Positions 15,661 through 29,000 of a stretch of 59,173 bases of DNA are shown here, one piece after another; position 1 is the stretch's first letter; each line of letters begins with the position of its first letter. The position numbers were made by a program, and so were the translations under genes. Location: NCBI GenBank assembly GCA_943704525.1, contig CALSCQ010003011.1, positions 1-59,173 on the forward strand, in the 5' to 3' direction. The notes under the pieces are model-generated. The model was not told the DNA's origin. It saw only the letters and a program-made list of their open reading frames with translations, and made no database searches. Origin of the DNA: Pigoraptor vietnamica (taxonomy: Eukaryota; Opisthokonta; Filasterea).

Positions 15661-16503
15661 GCGCGAGGAATGCTGGGCATGTGCGAAAGACTACGCGGAG
15701 ATTTGCCGCCGCGATTCGCTGTCGTGACGCCATGTTGCGACGTGCGTTGTGTGAATAGCGCCGTCTTTTGGAAATGACGCGGCCGGGTGCCACGTGCCGG
15801 CCGCGTGCTATGTAGATCTTTGGTGTTTGTGATGTGCCTACCGAACCTCGATTGCGCGCCTCGTCTGTTTTTTTCTTTTCTTAGTCGTTCTTTCTCGTTT
15901 TTGTGTGTGTGTGTGTGCCACGGCTCCTTCGCCGCGTGCGCGTCACTTGCCAACGAGTGTAACGCGCCGCGGCAAACGTCCTATGTGTTTTGTTTGGTAC
16001 AGTTTCTTTTCTCTTTTCCCAAAAATGCCTCTATCCCCCTTTCGCCTGTCGTTGCGTTGGGCTCCGATTAAATTCGAGTCGTCGAAGTGCGAGGTTTGCA
16101 GTTGCAGTCGAAAGCTTTGTGGCTCTCATTAGCATCGCCGTTTGTTCGTCGACGACGCATCTTCTCGAGTGTCTTTGGCGATTCCTGATGGGAACTTCAG
16201 AGCCGCCCGCACCACCCATAATTGAACCTGCCGGCGGCGCGTGTCGTTCTCAACCGAGAGATTACATCGGCGCGAGATTTCAGCAAGTAAACGTGGTCCA
16301 GTCATGCAAACCTCCCGCTTATCCCGGCGCAGCACCCAATGCGCACACATCCGGGGTTGTTTTTAGTGTTTATTTACGCCGCCCCATTTTAGGGAGGTCC
16401 AGACCGTGAGACTGTTTCCCGTCCGTTTGTCAGTTGAAAATGCCGAGCCCGGTGAGCAACAACTGGCCAATACCGGGCGTCTATTCTTCTTTATCTGGCG
16501 GAA
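15661..16503. other. 3' flank of the zinc-finger gene
   Basis: Presumed 3' untranslated sequence and spacer. No frame longer than about 140 codons shows any protein signature. Confidence 0.5.
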
Positions 16504-17340
16504 ATGAGGGCGCCTGACCTCGACACGCTGCGCAAGCAGAATGTCGATACGCAAGTGACGGCGTGGCACGTGTTTGCAATCAGCGGCCTCGTCCTTACGG
16601 TCGCCATCGGCATCGAGCTAAAGGGGCCGCATGCCCTGCGTCAGCAACTTTGACGACGCCACGAAGTCTCTGCTCGTCGCGATGTACATCACGGCGTTCT
16701 GCTTATTTGTCCTCTACCTCAGCATGGGCCTCTCTGCCTGGCTGGGACCGCCGCGCACGGTGGCCACGGTGGAGGAGACGACTCGGCTGTTGCGAGAAGC
16801 CGCGGCGCTGCTGCTTTTCGACGAGCATCAGAAAGCAGCCGCTTGCCGTATCGAAGCGGCGAAGTCGATGGCACGGAAAGTAGACAGGACAGCACAAAGA
16901 CTCGCGGAAGTGGCTAGCGCAGATGGCCAACAACGGCGACAACACGCTGGTCCCCAAGGTTTGGATCTGCACGCGGAAGGACTACTCGTCGCGGCCCTTG
17001 TCCTCGAAGCCGTGAACGTGCCGGCAATCGCGGTAACGCAACCTGAAGACGCAGTGGGCACGGAAGGCGCGCGGCGAATAACCTTCAGGTTGTGGGACTT
17101 AGAAATTTACCAGTGTTCATCATGACCGCGGCGGATGCCATCTCCATGACAAATGCACGGATGGCAACGGACGGAACGGAACGCAACCGATTCATCCTGC
17201 TCGCCTTCAATCACGCCGCGATCGTACTCCTCGTCGCCGCCGGAAGCGTTTTCCTCGCCGCGTTGATCAACGTCGGCGGCTGCGCCAGCACCACTTTTTC
17301 AACGCAACGTGCCTTACGGCGGAGAAGCGTAAAATGCGCA
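16504..17340 (+). pseudogene. possible broken multi-pass membrane-protein gene
   Basis: I do not recognise a family. Three hydrophobic segments read in different frames: AWHVFAISGLVLTVAIGI (from the ATG at 16504, frame closed after 49 codons), VAMYITAFCLFVLYLSMG (16680-16740, frame shifted by one) and AIVLLVAAGSVFLAALINV (17210-17270). No intron with usable splice sites explains the first shift. A 43-base GT...CAG interval at 16880-16922 could explain the second, but that is very short for this locus. Either the gene is broken or the assembly holds an indel. It lies between the convergent zinc-finger and vigilin genes. Confidence 0.3.
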
Positions 17341-17520
17341 ATTCGATCGATAAAGTACCTTTATACAGCGGGGCAGCCGCCTCGCCCATCCCCGCACACA
17401 AACACACCTCGATGGAAATGTGCGCTGCGCACTCACAACAAAACCCCAAAAAGCGGCCCTAATCGCACCGCCGCGCACGCCCATTCACACCGCGCATACG
17501 CATCCGCGCATCCCTCCACT

Positions 17521-20500
17521 TCACTGGCGCTTGACCCAGACGGGCATGGCAGACTGCTTGGCATCGCCGCCGCCGTTCATCGACGGAAACGCAGACGCGT
17601 CGTCGACCTTCGGGGGCGAGGCGGTCCACGGTGCGTCGCGCACCGTGAAGCCGGGGCTCTGCTTGCGGTTCGCGTTGTTGCCGCGCTCACGCTCGCGCTC
17701 GCGCTCGTTCTGGCGCTGCCGGCGCTCCTCCTCCTCGAGTTCCAGCTCAATCAGCTGCAACGGCAAGAGCGGACTGTGAGTGACCATGAAACAAAAACAA
17801 CCAGCGATGGCTCGAAAGAGACCATGAGAAAAACACAAATAACATGGGCACAAAGAGCAAGAGGGTGCGGGAGGAGAAGAGGAAGATGTGCGAGTGGGAG
17901 CGCGAGGAAGGGTGGCGAACAACGAAGGGACCGACACCCACATATTCCTCCGCGAGGTCGACCAGGTGCTCGCGCGCCTCCTCGGCAAAGTCACGCGGGC
18001 CCTTGATGATGATGCGGTCAGAGCCCTCTTCGCGCGGGAACTTGATCTGGATACCGCCAAAATCGTCCATGATCTGGCGGACCTTCGCGCCCTTCGCGCC
18101 AATGAGGCGACGGTGCACCTTCGGGTTGATGCGCACCTCGAGCGTCACCTGGTTATCCTGCAGAGCACACGAGCAAGAGAGAGAGGGAGTGAGCACAGGC
18201 GAAAGAATGGAACATCCAGACGATTATGACAGCTCGCACATGCATACAAATTGCGCAAGCACGCATAACGCACGCTCCAAGTACATGCAAGCGCCCACGC
18301 GCACACACGCAGGCCACCCACCAGCTCCTTGACCATGTTGAGAATCTCGTTGCGGCACGACTCGACGTTCGTCTGGTACCCGAGCAGCGTGATCACGGGG
18401 CTCTTGTCGTCGCCCTTCTTGGGGAAGTTGATGCGGACGTCGTACTCCGTCTTGAGGCGCGCGACGTTCTCGCCCTTGCGGCCGATAATGTGCGAGTGGT
18501 GGCGGGGGTCCACCTCCATGTCCAGGCGGAAGTTGCGCTTCTCCTGCGCACGAGTAACAGCAACACACGCGTAAGCAAACAAAAAAAAACAGAACAGGGG
18601 TAAAGCACAACACGGCGCAGGCAGCAGCTCCTCACGCACAGGGTCAATTCACACACAAATGGAAGGATAGGTCACAAAAGCAAACGCACAGCGCACTCCA
18701 CGCAATCGAACAGAGCATTCCACGCACCCGCTCGGCCTTGTCCGCATCGAGCTCGAGGACGCGCTTCTCCAGCTGAGCGCGTGCCTTCTCGACGTTTTCC
18801 CGGAGGCCGCGCACGACGACCGTGTCGCTCTGGTGCTTGGCGTTGGGGAAGCGCACGCCGACGCCATAGTCCTCCATGACCGTGCGAATGCCCTTGCCAC
18901 CCGCGCCGATGATGAAGCGGTGGTAGTCAAAGGGAATGCGGACCTCGACGGCGACGGGGACAAGCGACTGCGAATGCGCGCGCGCCACGTCAGAGAACAT
19001 CGCACGCACACAGAACAGCGCACTTAGAGCGACATGATCACAGCCCATAAAACGCATCGTTCGTCTCGCACCCACCAGCAGCTCGTCGCGCGCCTTCTCC
19101 GCGTTCTCGCGCTTGCCGACAATCGTCACAATGTCCGCCTTGTCCGTATTGGGCTCGACGCTGTTGGCAGCGGGCGCCTCCTCGGCCGCCGCAGCCGCCT
19201 CGGCCTCCGCCTCCTTCGCGACAGCCTCGTCCTCGGGCTTGACGGGGGCGTCCAGAACCTCCTCCTCAGACGGCGCTGCACCCTCCTCCTTCTCGCCGGC
19301 GGGCTGCTGGGCCTTCGGGCGTGCCTTGGGGAAGTTGACGAGCACACGGAACTGCTCCTCGATGCGGCGCACGTCCGCGCGGCCGTTCGACAGGAGGCGC
19401 CGGTGGTGCTCGTTCGCAATCACGACCGACAGCTTGACGCGGTTCGCCTGCTCGTCGACGAGCTCCGCGATGCGGGCCTTGGCCTTCTGCACAAACTCCT
19501 TGCCGCCCTTGAGGGTGACCGTCTCGCCCTTCTCCGCGCCGGCCTCCGCCTTCGGGAAGCTGATCACGACGCCACCAAACTCCTCGCTAATCTCGCGAAT
19601 AACGTGGCCGCGGTTCGAGACAAAGAAGCGGTGGAACTTGGTGGGGACCTGGATCTCGTCCGTGACGATGTTCTCCTGCAAAGCGGCAGGGGCAGAATCG
19701 CAGTGCCACGTTAGAGCCACGCTCTTCACGCTAGCAGACAACACACACCCGAGTGATCTCCACAGACGGAGAGGGAGAGCAGAGCACGTGCACGGACGAT
19801 CGCAAGCAACCCTCGCCACGCACCAGGTCCTTGATAATGGCCTCGACGCGGGCCTGCGCCGCCTTCACGTCCGCCTCCTTTCCGATGATCGTGACGACGT
19901 TGAGGTCCTCGTCGCCCTTGCGAGGGAAGCTCAGGCGCGCGCCCGTCTCCTCCGAAATCTTGCGCGCCGTCGCAGCGCCGCGGCCGATAATGTGGCGGTG
20001 GAGCTCGTGGGGCACCGTCAGCTCAGCCGTGTGGCCGTTGAGGGCCTGCGCGCGCACACACACACAAAGGTTGAGTCAATGCAGCCAACAACCAACACTC
20101 ACGCACACACCCGCAAACATAAAAGCCCCAACAGGCACAGAAGCGAAAGACGCACACGCAGCCGACAACCGCACCTTCTCGTTGGCGAGGCTCAGCAGCT
20201 GCTGCTTGGCCTTCTCGACGTCGTCCTTGGGGCCCTTGATCGACACCTTGTCCGACTTGGCGCCCTCCTTCGGGAAGCGAATCTGGACGCCACCGCAGTC
20301 GTCCGCAATGGCACGCACGAGGCGGCCCTTGCGCCCGATAATGGCGTTGTGGTACTTGGAGGGGATCGAAATCTCCTCGTTCACGACGTCCGCCTGCGCA
20401 AAGACGACAGGCACGACCGTTTCAGGAAGGGCGCACCACAAAAACGCAAACATGCGCAATTTCCGCACACGCACACACACACGCACACACACACACACAG

Positions 20501-23500
20501 ACGGACACACACACATACACAGACACAGAGACACACACAACACGTGCAAGACAGGCTACTCAAGCCACGCACCAGCTCGTTCTGGATGGCGAGGATCTTG
20601 TCGCGCGCAGCCTCAACGTCCTCCTTCTTGCCAATAATCTCGACGAGGTCCGAGTCGGCGTCGTCGGCGGGGATGTTGATGCGCGTGTTCGTCTCTTCCT
20701 TGATGCGGCGGATCGTCAGGCCGCCCTTGCCGATCACGTGCTTGTGGAACTTCTTGAAGATGGGCACCTCGATCGTGTAGTTGAGCGCAACCTGCGCAGC
20801 AAAAACGGCGAGAGTGTAAGACTCTCACGCGAGGGACGAAGCACGTAGGTGTGCCACGCAAACGACGCGCACACGAAACCCTCACGCGTGGACGCACGAT
20901 CGATGGCACAACCGCGGGCACGAAAAAACAAGCCAAAAGCACGTGACCACCCACCAGCTCCTTGGCGAGCTTCTCAAGGTGCGCCTTGGCCTTCTCGACC
21001 TTGTCCTTGGGGCCCTTGATGATGACGACGTCCTCGCGACGCACGTCCTCCTTCTTCACCTCCTTCACCGCATCCTTCGATTCCTTCGAGTCCTTGGCAC
21101 CGCGCTTCGCAGCGGGCTTGGCCTCGGCGGGGGCGGGGGCGGCGGCCTTCTCCGTCGCCTTCTCCTTCTTGTCGTCGCCGGCCTTGCTCTTGTCCTTCGG
21201 GGGGAAGAGAAGCACGACCCCAAACTGGTCGCCAATGTCGCGCGCGCCCTGGCCACCCGCACCAATGATCGACTTGTGGAAGCGCTGCTCAATCTTGACC
21301 TCAAGCGTCCGCTCGTCCGCCTGCGCGTGCGACAAACAGGAGCACCGGTCAGTTGGCGCTATGTCGCAAACGTATACATTGCGCATACGCACGCACTTTC
21401 AGCCAATACCGGCGCATGCACCAACGTTATAGGCACGCTTGCAGACACATCGCCATAGCTCTAGACAAGCAAATAGAATCCACAGCACAACAGACGCAAC
21501 CCACCAGCTTCTTGGCGAGCTCGAGAATCTCCTTCTTGGCCTTCTCGACGCCCGCGGGATCGCCCTCGATCGTGATGACGTCGCTGTTCTCCTCGTCCGA
21601 CGGGATCTGCACGTTCGTGTTCGTCTCCTCCTTGATCTTTCCGATCGTAGAGCCGCCCTTTCCGATAATGTGGCGGTGGAACTGGCGGTCGACCTTGATC
21701 TCCGCAAACGCTGTCTTCGCCAACTGCGCGCCACAAGAAATGAGGAAACACATCAGCACCACAGACGCAGTGTATCAGGACTCACCCCTCTCTTCTGACC
21801 CCTTTCCACATCATGCCATCCCATAACAAGCGAACCGTCCATAAAGGCAAAACATGGCGACGTCCCATACATAAAAAACAACCCACGAGTCCACGAAACC
21901 GCAACGCACCATGTCGGCCACGGTCTGCTGGAGCTGCGCGCGGAGCTTCTCGACCTCCTTCGGGGGACCCTCGAGCTCAATCGAGTTCTTCTCGTCGCTA
22001 AACTGAATGTGGACGTCGGGGTTCTCCTCCGACAGCTGCTTGATGTTCGCGCCCTTCTTGCCGATGATGTGGCGGTGGAGCCACTTGGGCGCGCTGACCT
22101 CGTCCTGGACGATGCTGTTGGCCTGTGCGACGAAAGGTGCGGAGCAACGTGAGCACACTCAACGAAGGCTGACGAGCGAGAGGGGGCGAACACGGCAAGC
22201 CACTGCTTGTGCGACATCACAGTTTTTACGCAATGGTGATCATTGAACACACCATGCACTCTAGAGTATCAGAGACCCCACGACCACATTATCAGACCCA
22301 CACACACCACACGCACACAAAAATCCCGTCTCCGGTCCTGTCCATCTCATGTTATATGCAAAACCAAAACTGGCTGAAAGGGAGACACGAAAGACACTCT
22401 ACCTTCTCGATGACAAGGTTCAGCGCCTGCGCGAGCTTGAGCTCGTTACCGAAGATGATGATCTCCTCGGCCGTGGGGTCCTCAAGCGGCGGCATCTTAA
22501 TGTCGACGCCTGCAACAGCGACGGATCAGACGACGGACGGCACCACACACATGCGACCCACAGACAAACCATTCACCCATAACACACACGGGGACACACG
22601 CACGCCACACACACGCACACACACGACATACGCAACGCACCCGTCGTGCGGAGGATCTCCTTGAGGTTGCGGCCGCGGGGACCAATAATGTACTTGTGCT
22701 GCTTCTTCGCGAGCTTGACCGACAGCTGGCGCGTCGTGCGACGCTTCTCCTCGTAGTCGGCCATGAGGGCGGCCGCCGCGCGCGCGACGCCGTCCTTCTC
22801 GCCCGCGACGACAATCTCGTCGCTCTCGACGCTCGGCGGGGGCATGTGAATCTTGATGCCGTTGTCCGCCATCAGCTGCTTGATGCGCGCGTTGCCCTCC
22901 CCGGCGACGAGCGTGTGGAACATCTTGGGGATCTGGAGGCGCTCGACGGCGAGGCGGTCCTGCTCGGTCGCAATCAAGACAATCTCGTGGCGCGCCTTCT
23001 CGGCGTTCTCCTTCGTGCCGACAATCTTGATGACGTCCGTCTCCTCGTCCTGCTTCGGGACGAGGATCTTGGTGGCCGTCGCGTCGCACAGGTCCTGGAG
23101 TTTCTTGCCGCCCTTGCCCAGGATGTACTTGTGGTGCTGCTTGGGGACCGACACCTCGAGCTGGACCTGCGTCTGCAGCTTCTGGAGCAGCATCTTGCGA
23201 GCGCGCGCGACGTTGTCCGGCTTGCCGCTCACGACAATGCTGAGCGTCTGGTTGCGCGCCAGGCTCAGCTCGATCGACACGCCCGTGCGCGTCATGACGT
23301 CACGGCAGATCTCGGCCTGCGACTTATCGCCCGACGTCTTGTCGCGGAGCTGCTTGTAGCGCTGCTCGTCGACGGGGACGTGGAAGACCTGGGGATCGAG
23401 CCCCACGCACGCACGTCAGCAACTCTGGCCAGAACAGAAACCACAACCACAGCACGCGTCATTGGAACCGTGCGCCGGTCGCGAGCAATGCCAACACAAG

Positions 23501-23996
23501 AGCCCTAGCACACTAGCACGTGACTTGATGGACATCGCCAACATACAGGGCATTTCACAAACCTGCGTCACCGACGAGAGCGGGATGCTCGGCATGGCAG
23601 GGCCGGTGGCCGCGGGCGCTGCCGCAGCCATTCCCGCGCCCCACTTGGCCATGGGCTTGCTGGCGCCATCGCCAGTCTTGAGCGGGGGGAAGAGGTCGTC
23701 GTACGTGGGAGCGGGCGCAGGCTCCTAATCGCAAAAACAGAGAGAAGGTTAACGGATGTACATCGCTCAACAGAGGGCACATCGCTCCTCCCGCGACACA
23801 ACAATACAAGAATGTCCTCACAATGTTATCGCAACTGCACATGCTAAAGACAGGCTGAACACTCAATGGAAGCGTACGGCACAACGCTGTAAATACGCAA
23901 TCTAATGGCGATGACAACAGTCGGAACACGACCCACCACGTGAGCAGCCTGGCCATTGACCTGCGCCTCAACGGCGCCGTCGACGAAGTCCGCCAT
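17521..23996 (-). CDS. HDLBP: vigilin, multi-KH RNA-binding protein
   Basis: This cytoplasmic RNA-binding protein associates with ER-bound ribosomes and mRNAs. Fifteen exons encode 1348 residues: 23996-23937, 23724-23563, 23388-22641, 22509-22403, 22122-21910, 21723-21505, 21320-20955, 20791-20573, 20393-20175, 20045-19824, 19675-19076, 18967-18728, 18543-18322, 18157-17942 and 17754-17521. I count 15 KH modules. Several carry clean GxxG loops: IIGKKG, IIGKGG, VIGKGG, IIGRKG, IIGRGA, IIGAGG, LIGAKG. Modules 1, 3, 11 and 12 have altered loops. KH7 and KH12 carry Ala/Glu/Lys-rich insertions. The N terminus (YDDLFPPLK) and the C terminus (FTVRDAPWTA, PKVDDASAFPS, PVWV) match the vigilin ends. 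The human protein is 1268 residues, so this one is slightly long. Confidence 0.96.
20459..20545. repeat. (CA)n-rich tract in a vigilin intron
   Basis: CA/CG dinucleotides with interruptions fill the intron between the exons of KH9 and KH8. Confidence 0.85.
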
Positions 23997-26023
23997 TTCC
24001 GATTCGCTTGACAGAGGGGGAACACGCAGCCACTGTGCACGCGACGGAAAATAAGCACTCTCTCACATAGGCGTTGCACGGGGCGATTGCGGTCACTGAC
24101 TGTCGATCCCCTTTCAAGTCAAAGGGTAGGCGAACAGAGAGCTGCACACACGGTAACGAATATAGAAAGTTACAGCAGCAAGCAGGAAAGATGCTCAATA
24201 CGATCGCTAGCCACAGAGAAAATGACGCAATCCGACGACCGCAACTTGCACACCAAACTTCTGATGTAAGCAAAATGGACCCAACCAAACACACAGCGAA
24301 GCAAGTGAGCAAGTACGCACCAGAGAACCGGTGTAGATTTCTACACGGGTCCAAGGGGCGGCGAGAAAGGTGCCCGGGTTCACACGAAGATGGATGCGTC
24401 ACGCAACGAGCGACGCCGTCCTCCAGGTAACAGCGGATGCAACGAAAAGAAGTTTGAAAAGATATGAGGGACCACGCAGGAGCAAGATGCAGAGTGCTGC
24501 ACCTCAGTCGCTGCGGAGAAGTGACACAACGTAAAGTCGCTACACTGAAACTGATGAGGAAGGAATCTGAATCCCCCCGTGGTGCCGCTATGAAGGCAAA
24601 GCACGTGCGACTGGCAATCCAGCGGTACTGTCCGCCAACGCCCACTGCGCGCTGTCACCGAGAGTCAGGGGGGAGGGGGAGATGCGCGGAGAGAGAGAGA
24701 GAGAGCAACGGTGTCGCACACACACACACACACACACGAAACACCGGCGAGCCCATCTCTCCCTCTGTGGTCGCGCACCCACCAAATTCGGACAATGCGC
24801 AATTAATAAACGCCACCGCCATACATTTCCCATAGTGAACGGCACCACGAAATATCATTGGTGGATGGATGTGGATCAGCTGGAGTGCAGCCGGACGAGT
24901 TAATTTGAAGACTTGCCATCCGGATTGCAAAATACGCACACTTTTTCACTTTAGAGTCTGAGGGGCTTGTGGGCCATGTGCGCAAGTGGACACGGACATT
25001 TTAGTTACGACTGTTACCTTCTGTTACAACGTATGCCTATCCCGGATGTAAATACCCCGGATTACCCAGGAGCATGCCGTCACTCATTGTGTCAGGCTGG
25101 CATTTCGTAATAATTTGCATTATTCATAGTAAATTGGTACTTAAGAACTCGCAGTGGAGTAAACGACAGGAGGGTATGCTTCTCCTCTGCACGCATCATC
25201 CCTTTTGTGTCGCGTGTGTAAAAAAAAAAAAAAAAACGAGCGAATTTTTTTTTCCCGCCTTGCCGTTTGAATCAGTCACCCGCACGCGCCTGCTCGGCAT
25301 CCACTTGGAGGGCATTCTTCATCTCTCACCCCAACGCGCATTCCGACACAACATCGTCCTAATTTTTTTTCTTTTTTCTCCCTGAAATTTTCGAACTATT
25401 CCCTAGTTGCCGTGTGGGTGGCACTTTTTAGCGCGCGCTCTTTTGTGGAGTGGTCGTGTGGGTGTGGACGTCGCGCCAAAATTTGACCCGCAATCCGCCG
25501 TACTGATCGAGTGGATCCACCCTCACTTCTCTTTGTGTGTGAACCCCGCAAATCCACGTCGTTAACAACTTCGTTCGATTTTAGGTTGCGCAAGCGAAGT
25601 TTTTGGATGCTCAGCTGAGCACCATAACAGCTGTTGAGGTGGGATGCTCTGCCTCTGTGTGTCTGGCTGCATGTGTATCAAGTGTGTGAGCGTGTAGACG
25701 TGTTTCATTTGTATACGCGTGTTTACGCGTGTTAGCGGGTGTGTGTGCGCGTGTTAGTGAGAGTGTGTGTGTGTGCGCGCGTGTTAGTGGTGCATGGAGC
25801 GGGCGTGTGTGTACCTGAAGTGTTCGTGTATGAGCGTACGAGTATGTGTGCGAGCGTATGTGAGCGTGCGTGTGTGCGTCTGTGTGACTTTTTGGTTGTT
25901 CTTTTTATGCACCCGCTGCCACATGTGTGTAATGGTCGAAGCATTTATCATAACGCAACGTATGCTGTTAGTGCAGAAGGACTTCGATAAGAGCGCGTTT
26001 CCGGCGCATCGCCGCTGTGGACG
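23997..26023. other. 2-kb divergent spacer between vigilin and BRG1-type ATPase
   Basis: No coding frame with support. It contains an A-run at about 25220-25236, a TG tract at 25737-25782 and short CA runs at 24715-24738. Promoters for both genes and an untranslated leader exon of the ATPase are expected here. Confidence 0.55.
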
Positions 26024-29000
26024 ATGGCCTCGCACGGGCCAACGGGGGAGGGCGTCCTCCCTCCCAACGTGCAGGCCATCATCCAAGCGGCGGTTAAGAA
26101 GAAGCAGCAGGCGGCCCAACAAGCGCAGCAGGCGGCGCAAGCCTTGAATGCGCCCACTTCCGCGCCTGCGCCGCCCGTGTCTGCACCGGAGCAGGCGCCC
26201 CATCCGAAGATGGACAAGGATCAATACCACAGCCTGTGCGCGGTGAGTAGACTCGTGCCCTTGCGATTGTCTGTAAAGTCTCGTTAGTCGGGAGATCTTA
26301 TCCTCTTGTGGTTTGCAGCTTCTCGTCAAGCTGCGGGATAGCGGAACGCCGTCGGACCCAAGGTACGCCAAGCTCCTTCAGATTGCGGTGGACGTTGCGA
26401 ATGCAAATCCCGAGTACATGGCCATTGCTCGGTCGACGGGCATTCGCGTCGAGGACACGCTTCCGTCGTCGACGTCGTCGGCCGCGCCATCGCCCGCTCC
26501 CGGCGTGCCATCATCGGTCCCCGTCGCGTCCGCAGCCGGTGCTCCTGCAGTGGCGCCCGAGGGTGCGGATGAGCCGATCGTGATTCCCGTGTACACGGAG
26601 GCCGGCAACAACGACTGGCCCGGCACGCCGTTCACGAAGAACCAGCTTCACCAGCTGAAGAGCCAGATTCTCGCCTACAAGCTCGTGTATCGCAAGCAGG
26701 CCATTCCGCCCGCGCTTATGGAGGCCGTCAGCTTCAAGCCGCCGCCCCGTCCTGAGCAGCCGTCCGCGCCCGCTTCTGCGGCTGGCGGAGCCGCTGCTGT
26801 GCCGGCGCCAAAGGCCGTCCCCGGCGTGGACGTGCCGAAGGGCGTGACTGTTGGGGACGTCGTGAAGAATGCGCGACAGGTCATCCCGAGCGTGCCCCAC
26901 CTGAGCAAACTGACGCCCGTCGTGAAGCCCGCGGGGCTGGACCCGATCGTGCTTATGAACGAGCGGGAGTTTAGGATTCGCGAGAGGATTCGCCTGCAGC
27001 TGTGCGAACTCGAGTCGCGGCTTGCCACGGCGCAGGACGCCGAGAAGACGCGCATCGTGATCGCCATCAAGCAGCTGAACCTTCTCGACCTGCAGAAGCA
27101 GGTGCGCTCACTTGGGCTTGGTTGTCTTTTGGGAGACACTATGCTTTGCTCGTCAATTTTTTGTGTATCTTCTGGTCATGCTAAGGAGGGTTGTTGTGGA
27201 TTGCTTTGCAGGTGCGCGCCCAAGTCATCGGCGGCATGAAGAAGAACACGACGCTCGAGACGATGGTGGACCGCGGGGCTTACAAGCGCACGAAGAAGCA
27301 GACGCTCCGCGAGGCCAAACTCACCGAGCGCCTCGAGAAGGAGCAGCGTCGCGACCAGGAGCGCCGGAAGAAGCAGCGTCACTTGGACTATCTTAACGGC
27401 ATTGTGCAGGTGCGGTTCTTATGACGCAACTCGCGTGCGCGTGTGAAAGTGTGCCTGTGAGTTTACACGGCATGTCATTGTGCTTCTTCTCACCCGTGTC
27501 TATTCGGGCTTCAGCACGCTAAGGAGTTTAAGGAGTTCCACCGCAATGTCCAAGCGCGCACGGCGAAGCTGTGCAAGGCGGTTATCCAGTATCATCAGAA
27601 CGTCGAGCGCGAGGGCAAGAAAGAGCAGGAGCGGCTCGAGAAGGAGCGTCTGCGTCGCCTCATGGTGAGTGGTCTCGCATGCCGTGAATTAGCGTCTAAG
27701 CGGTCCAAAATCTAATAGTTGCTGCCGTTGTGCGTTTGATCGCACTAGTCCTGATAATTGTTGACGCACGTGTTGCAATGGTTTTGACCACTGTTTACGC
27801 GCGTGTTGCCAGGCGGAGGACGAAGTTGGCTACCGCAAGCTGATCGACGAGAACAAGGACAAGCGCCTCAAGTACCTCCTCAACCAGACGGACGAGTTTA
27901 TTCAGAAGATGATCAACGCCGTCAAGCAGCACAAGAAGGAGGAGAAGTCGAAGCTGCAGGCCATGGACAAGGTAAATGCGATTGCCCACTTGCAGTCTAA
28001 TCGTACCCGTTATTCCTTCCATAGTTTCATAATGTCCCCAATCTGTGACTGTCGAGATTGCATGCGGTTGTGGCTAATGATTGGGTATCGTCTTGCAGAC
28101 GGACGGCGATGCCGAAGCTGGCGAGGGCGGCGGAAACGGTGCGAAGGCGGAGGAAGCGAAGGAGGACGAGAGCGACAACGAGGAGGTCGTCATCAACGAC
28201 GCCGCGGACGAGTACAAGCTCAATACCGACGACAACTCGAAGACGTACTACATGATCGGTGAGTCGCAGACGCGCGGATGTTATCTGTCTGTGCAGCCTC
28301 AGTCTGCGCGCAACCCTCTTTCGTGCGCAACCACTGTTGCTTCGCCAAAGTTGTTTTTGTGTCTGCATGCTTGTTTTTGTTTGTCAGTGGGCTTAGATCT
28401 CTGTGGTCTAATGCTTCGCTATTTTGCCGCGCAGCGCACACGATTACGGAGCAAATCACCGAGCAGCCGTCGATTCTCGTCCACGGCAAGCTGAAGGAGT
28501 ATCAGGTGTGCATTATGAATCTTCCCGTCGCTTTCTTCCCCTTGTATTGAACCGGTCTGCAGATTGGGCCATCATTTGTGCGAGCATCCGCTTTTTCATA
28601 GTAGCGAGCATCTGCTTATTGGTACAGTGTAAGTGTATTGACTCCCCGTTTCGCACGCAGTTCAAGGGTCTCGAGTGGCTCGTGTCTCTGTACAACAACA
28701 ACCTCAACGGCATTCTCGCCGACGAGATGGGCCTCGGCAAGACAATCCAGACGATTGCCCTCATCTGCTATCTCATCGAGAAGAAGAACATGCGCGGGCC
28801 GTTCCTCATTATCGCGCCCCTCAAGTGAGTGACTGTTTCTCGCCGTTACGAGTGGCGCACATCCACCTTCCAGCGAATGCAATACTCTGTTTATGTGTCG
28901 CGTTCTGTTGTGCACGATTTTCATTTGCTTATCCCATTTGGTCTGTGCGCAGCGTCATTTCGAACTGGAACCTCGAGTTTGAGCGGTGGGCGCCGACGGT

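Noticed and set aside
19113-20780. 555-codon plus-strand open frame across the vigilin gene
   Set aside because: It runs antisense through several vigilin exons and introns. GC-ending codons make the opposite strand poor in stops. It has no domain.
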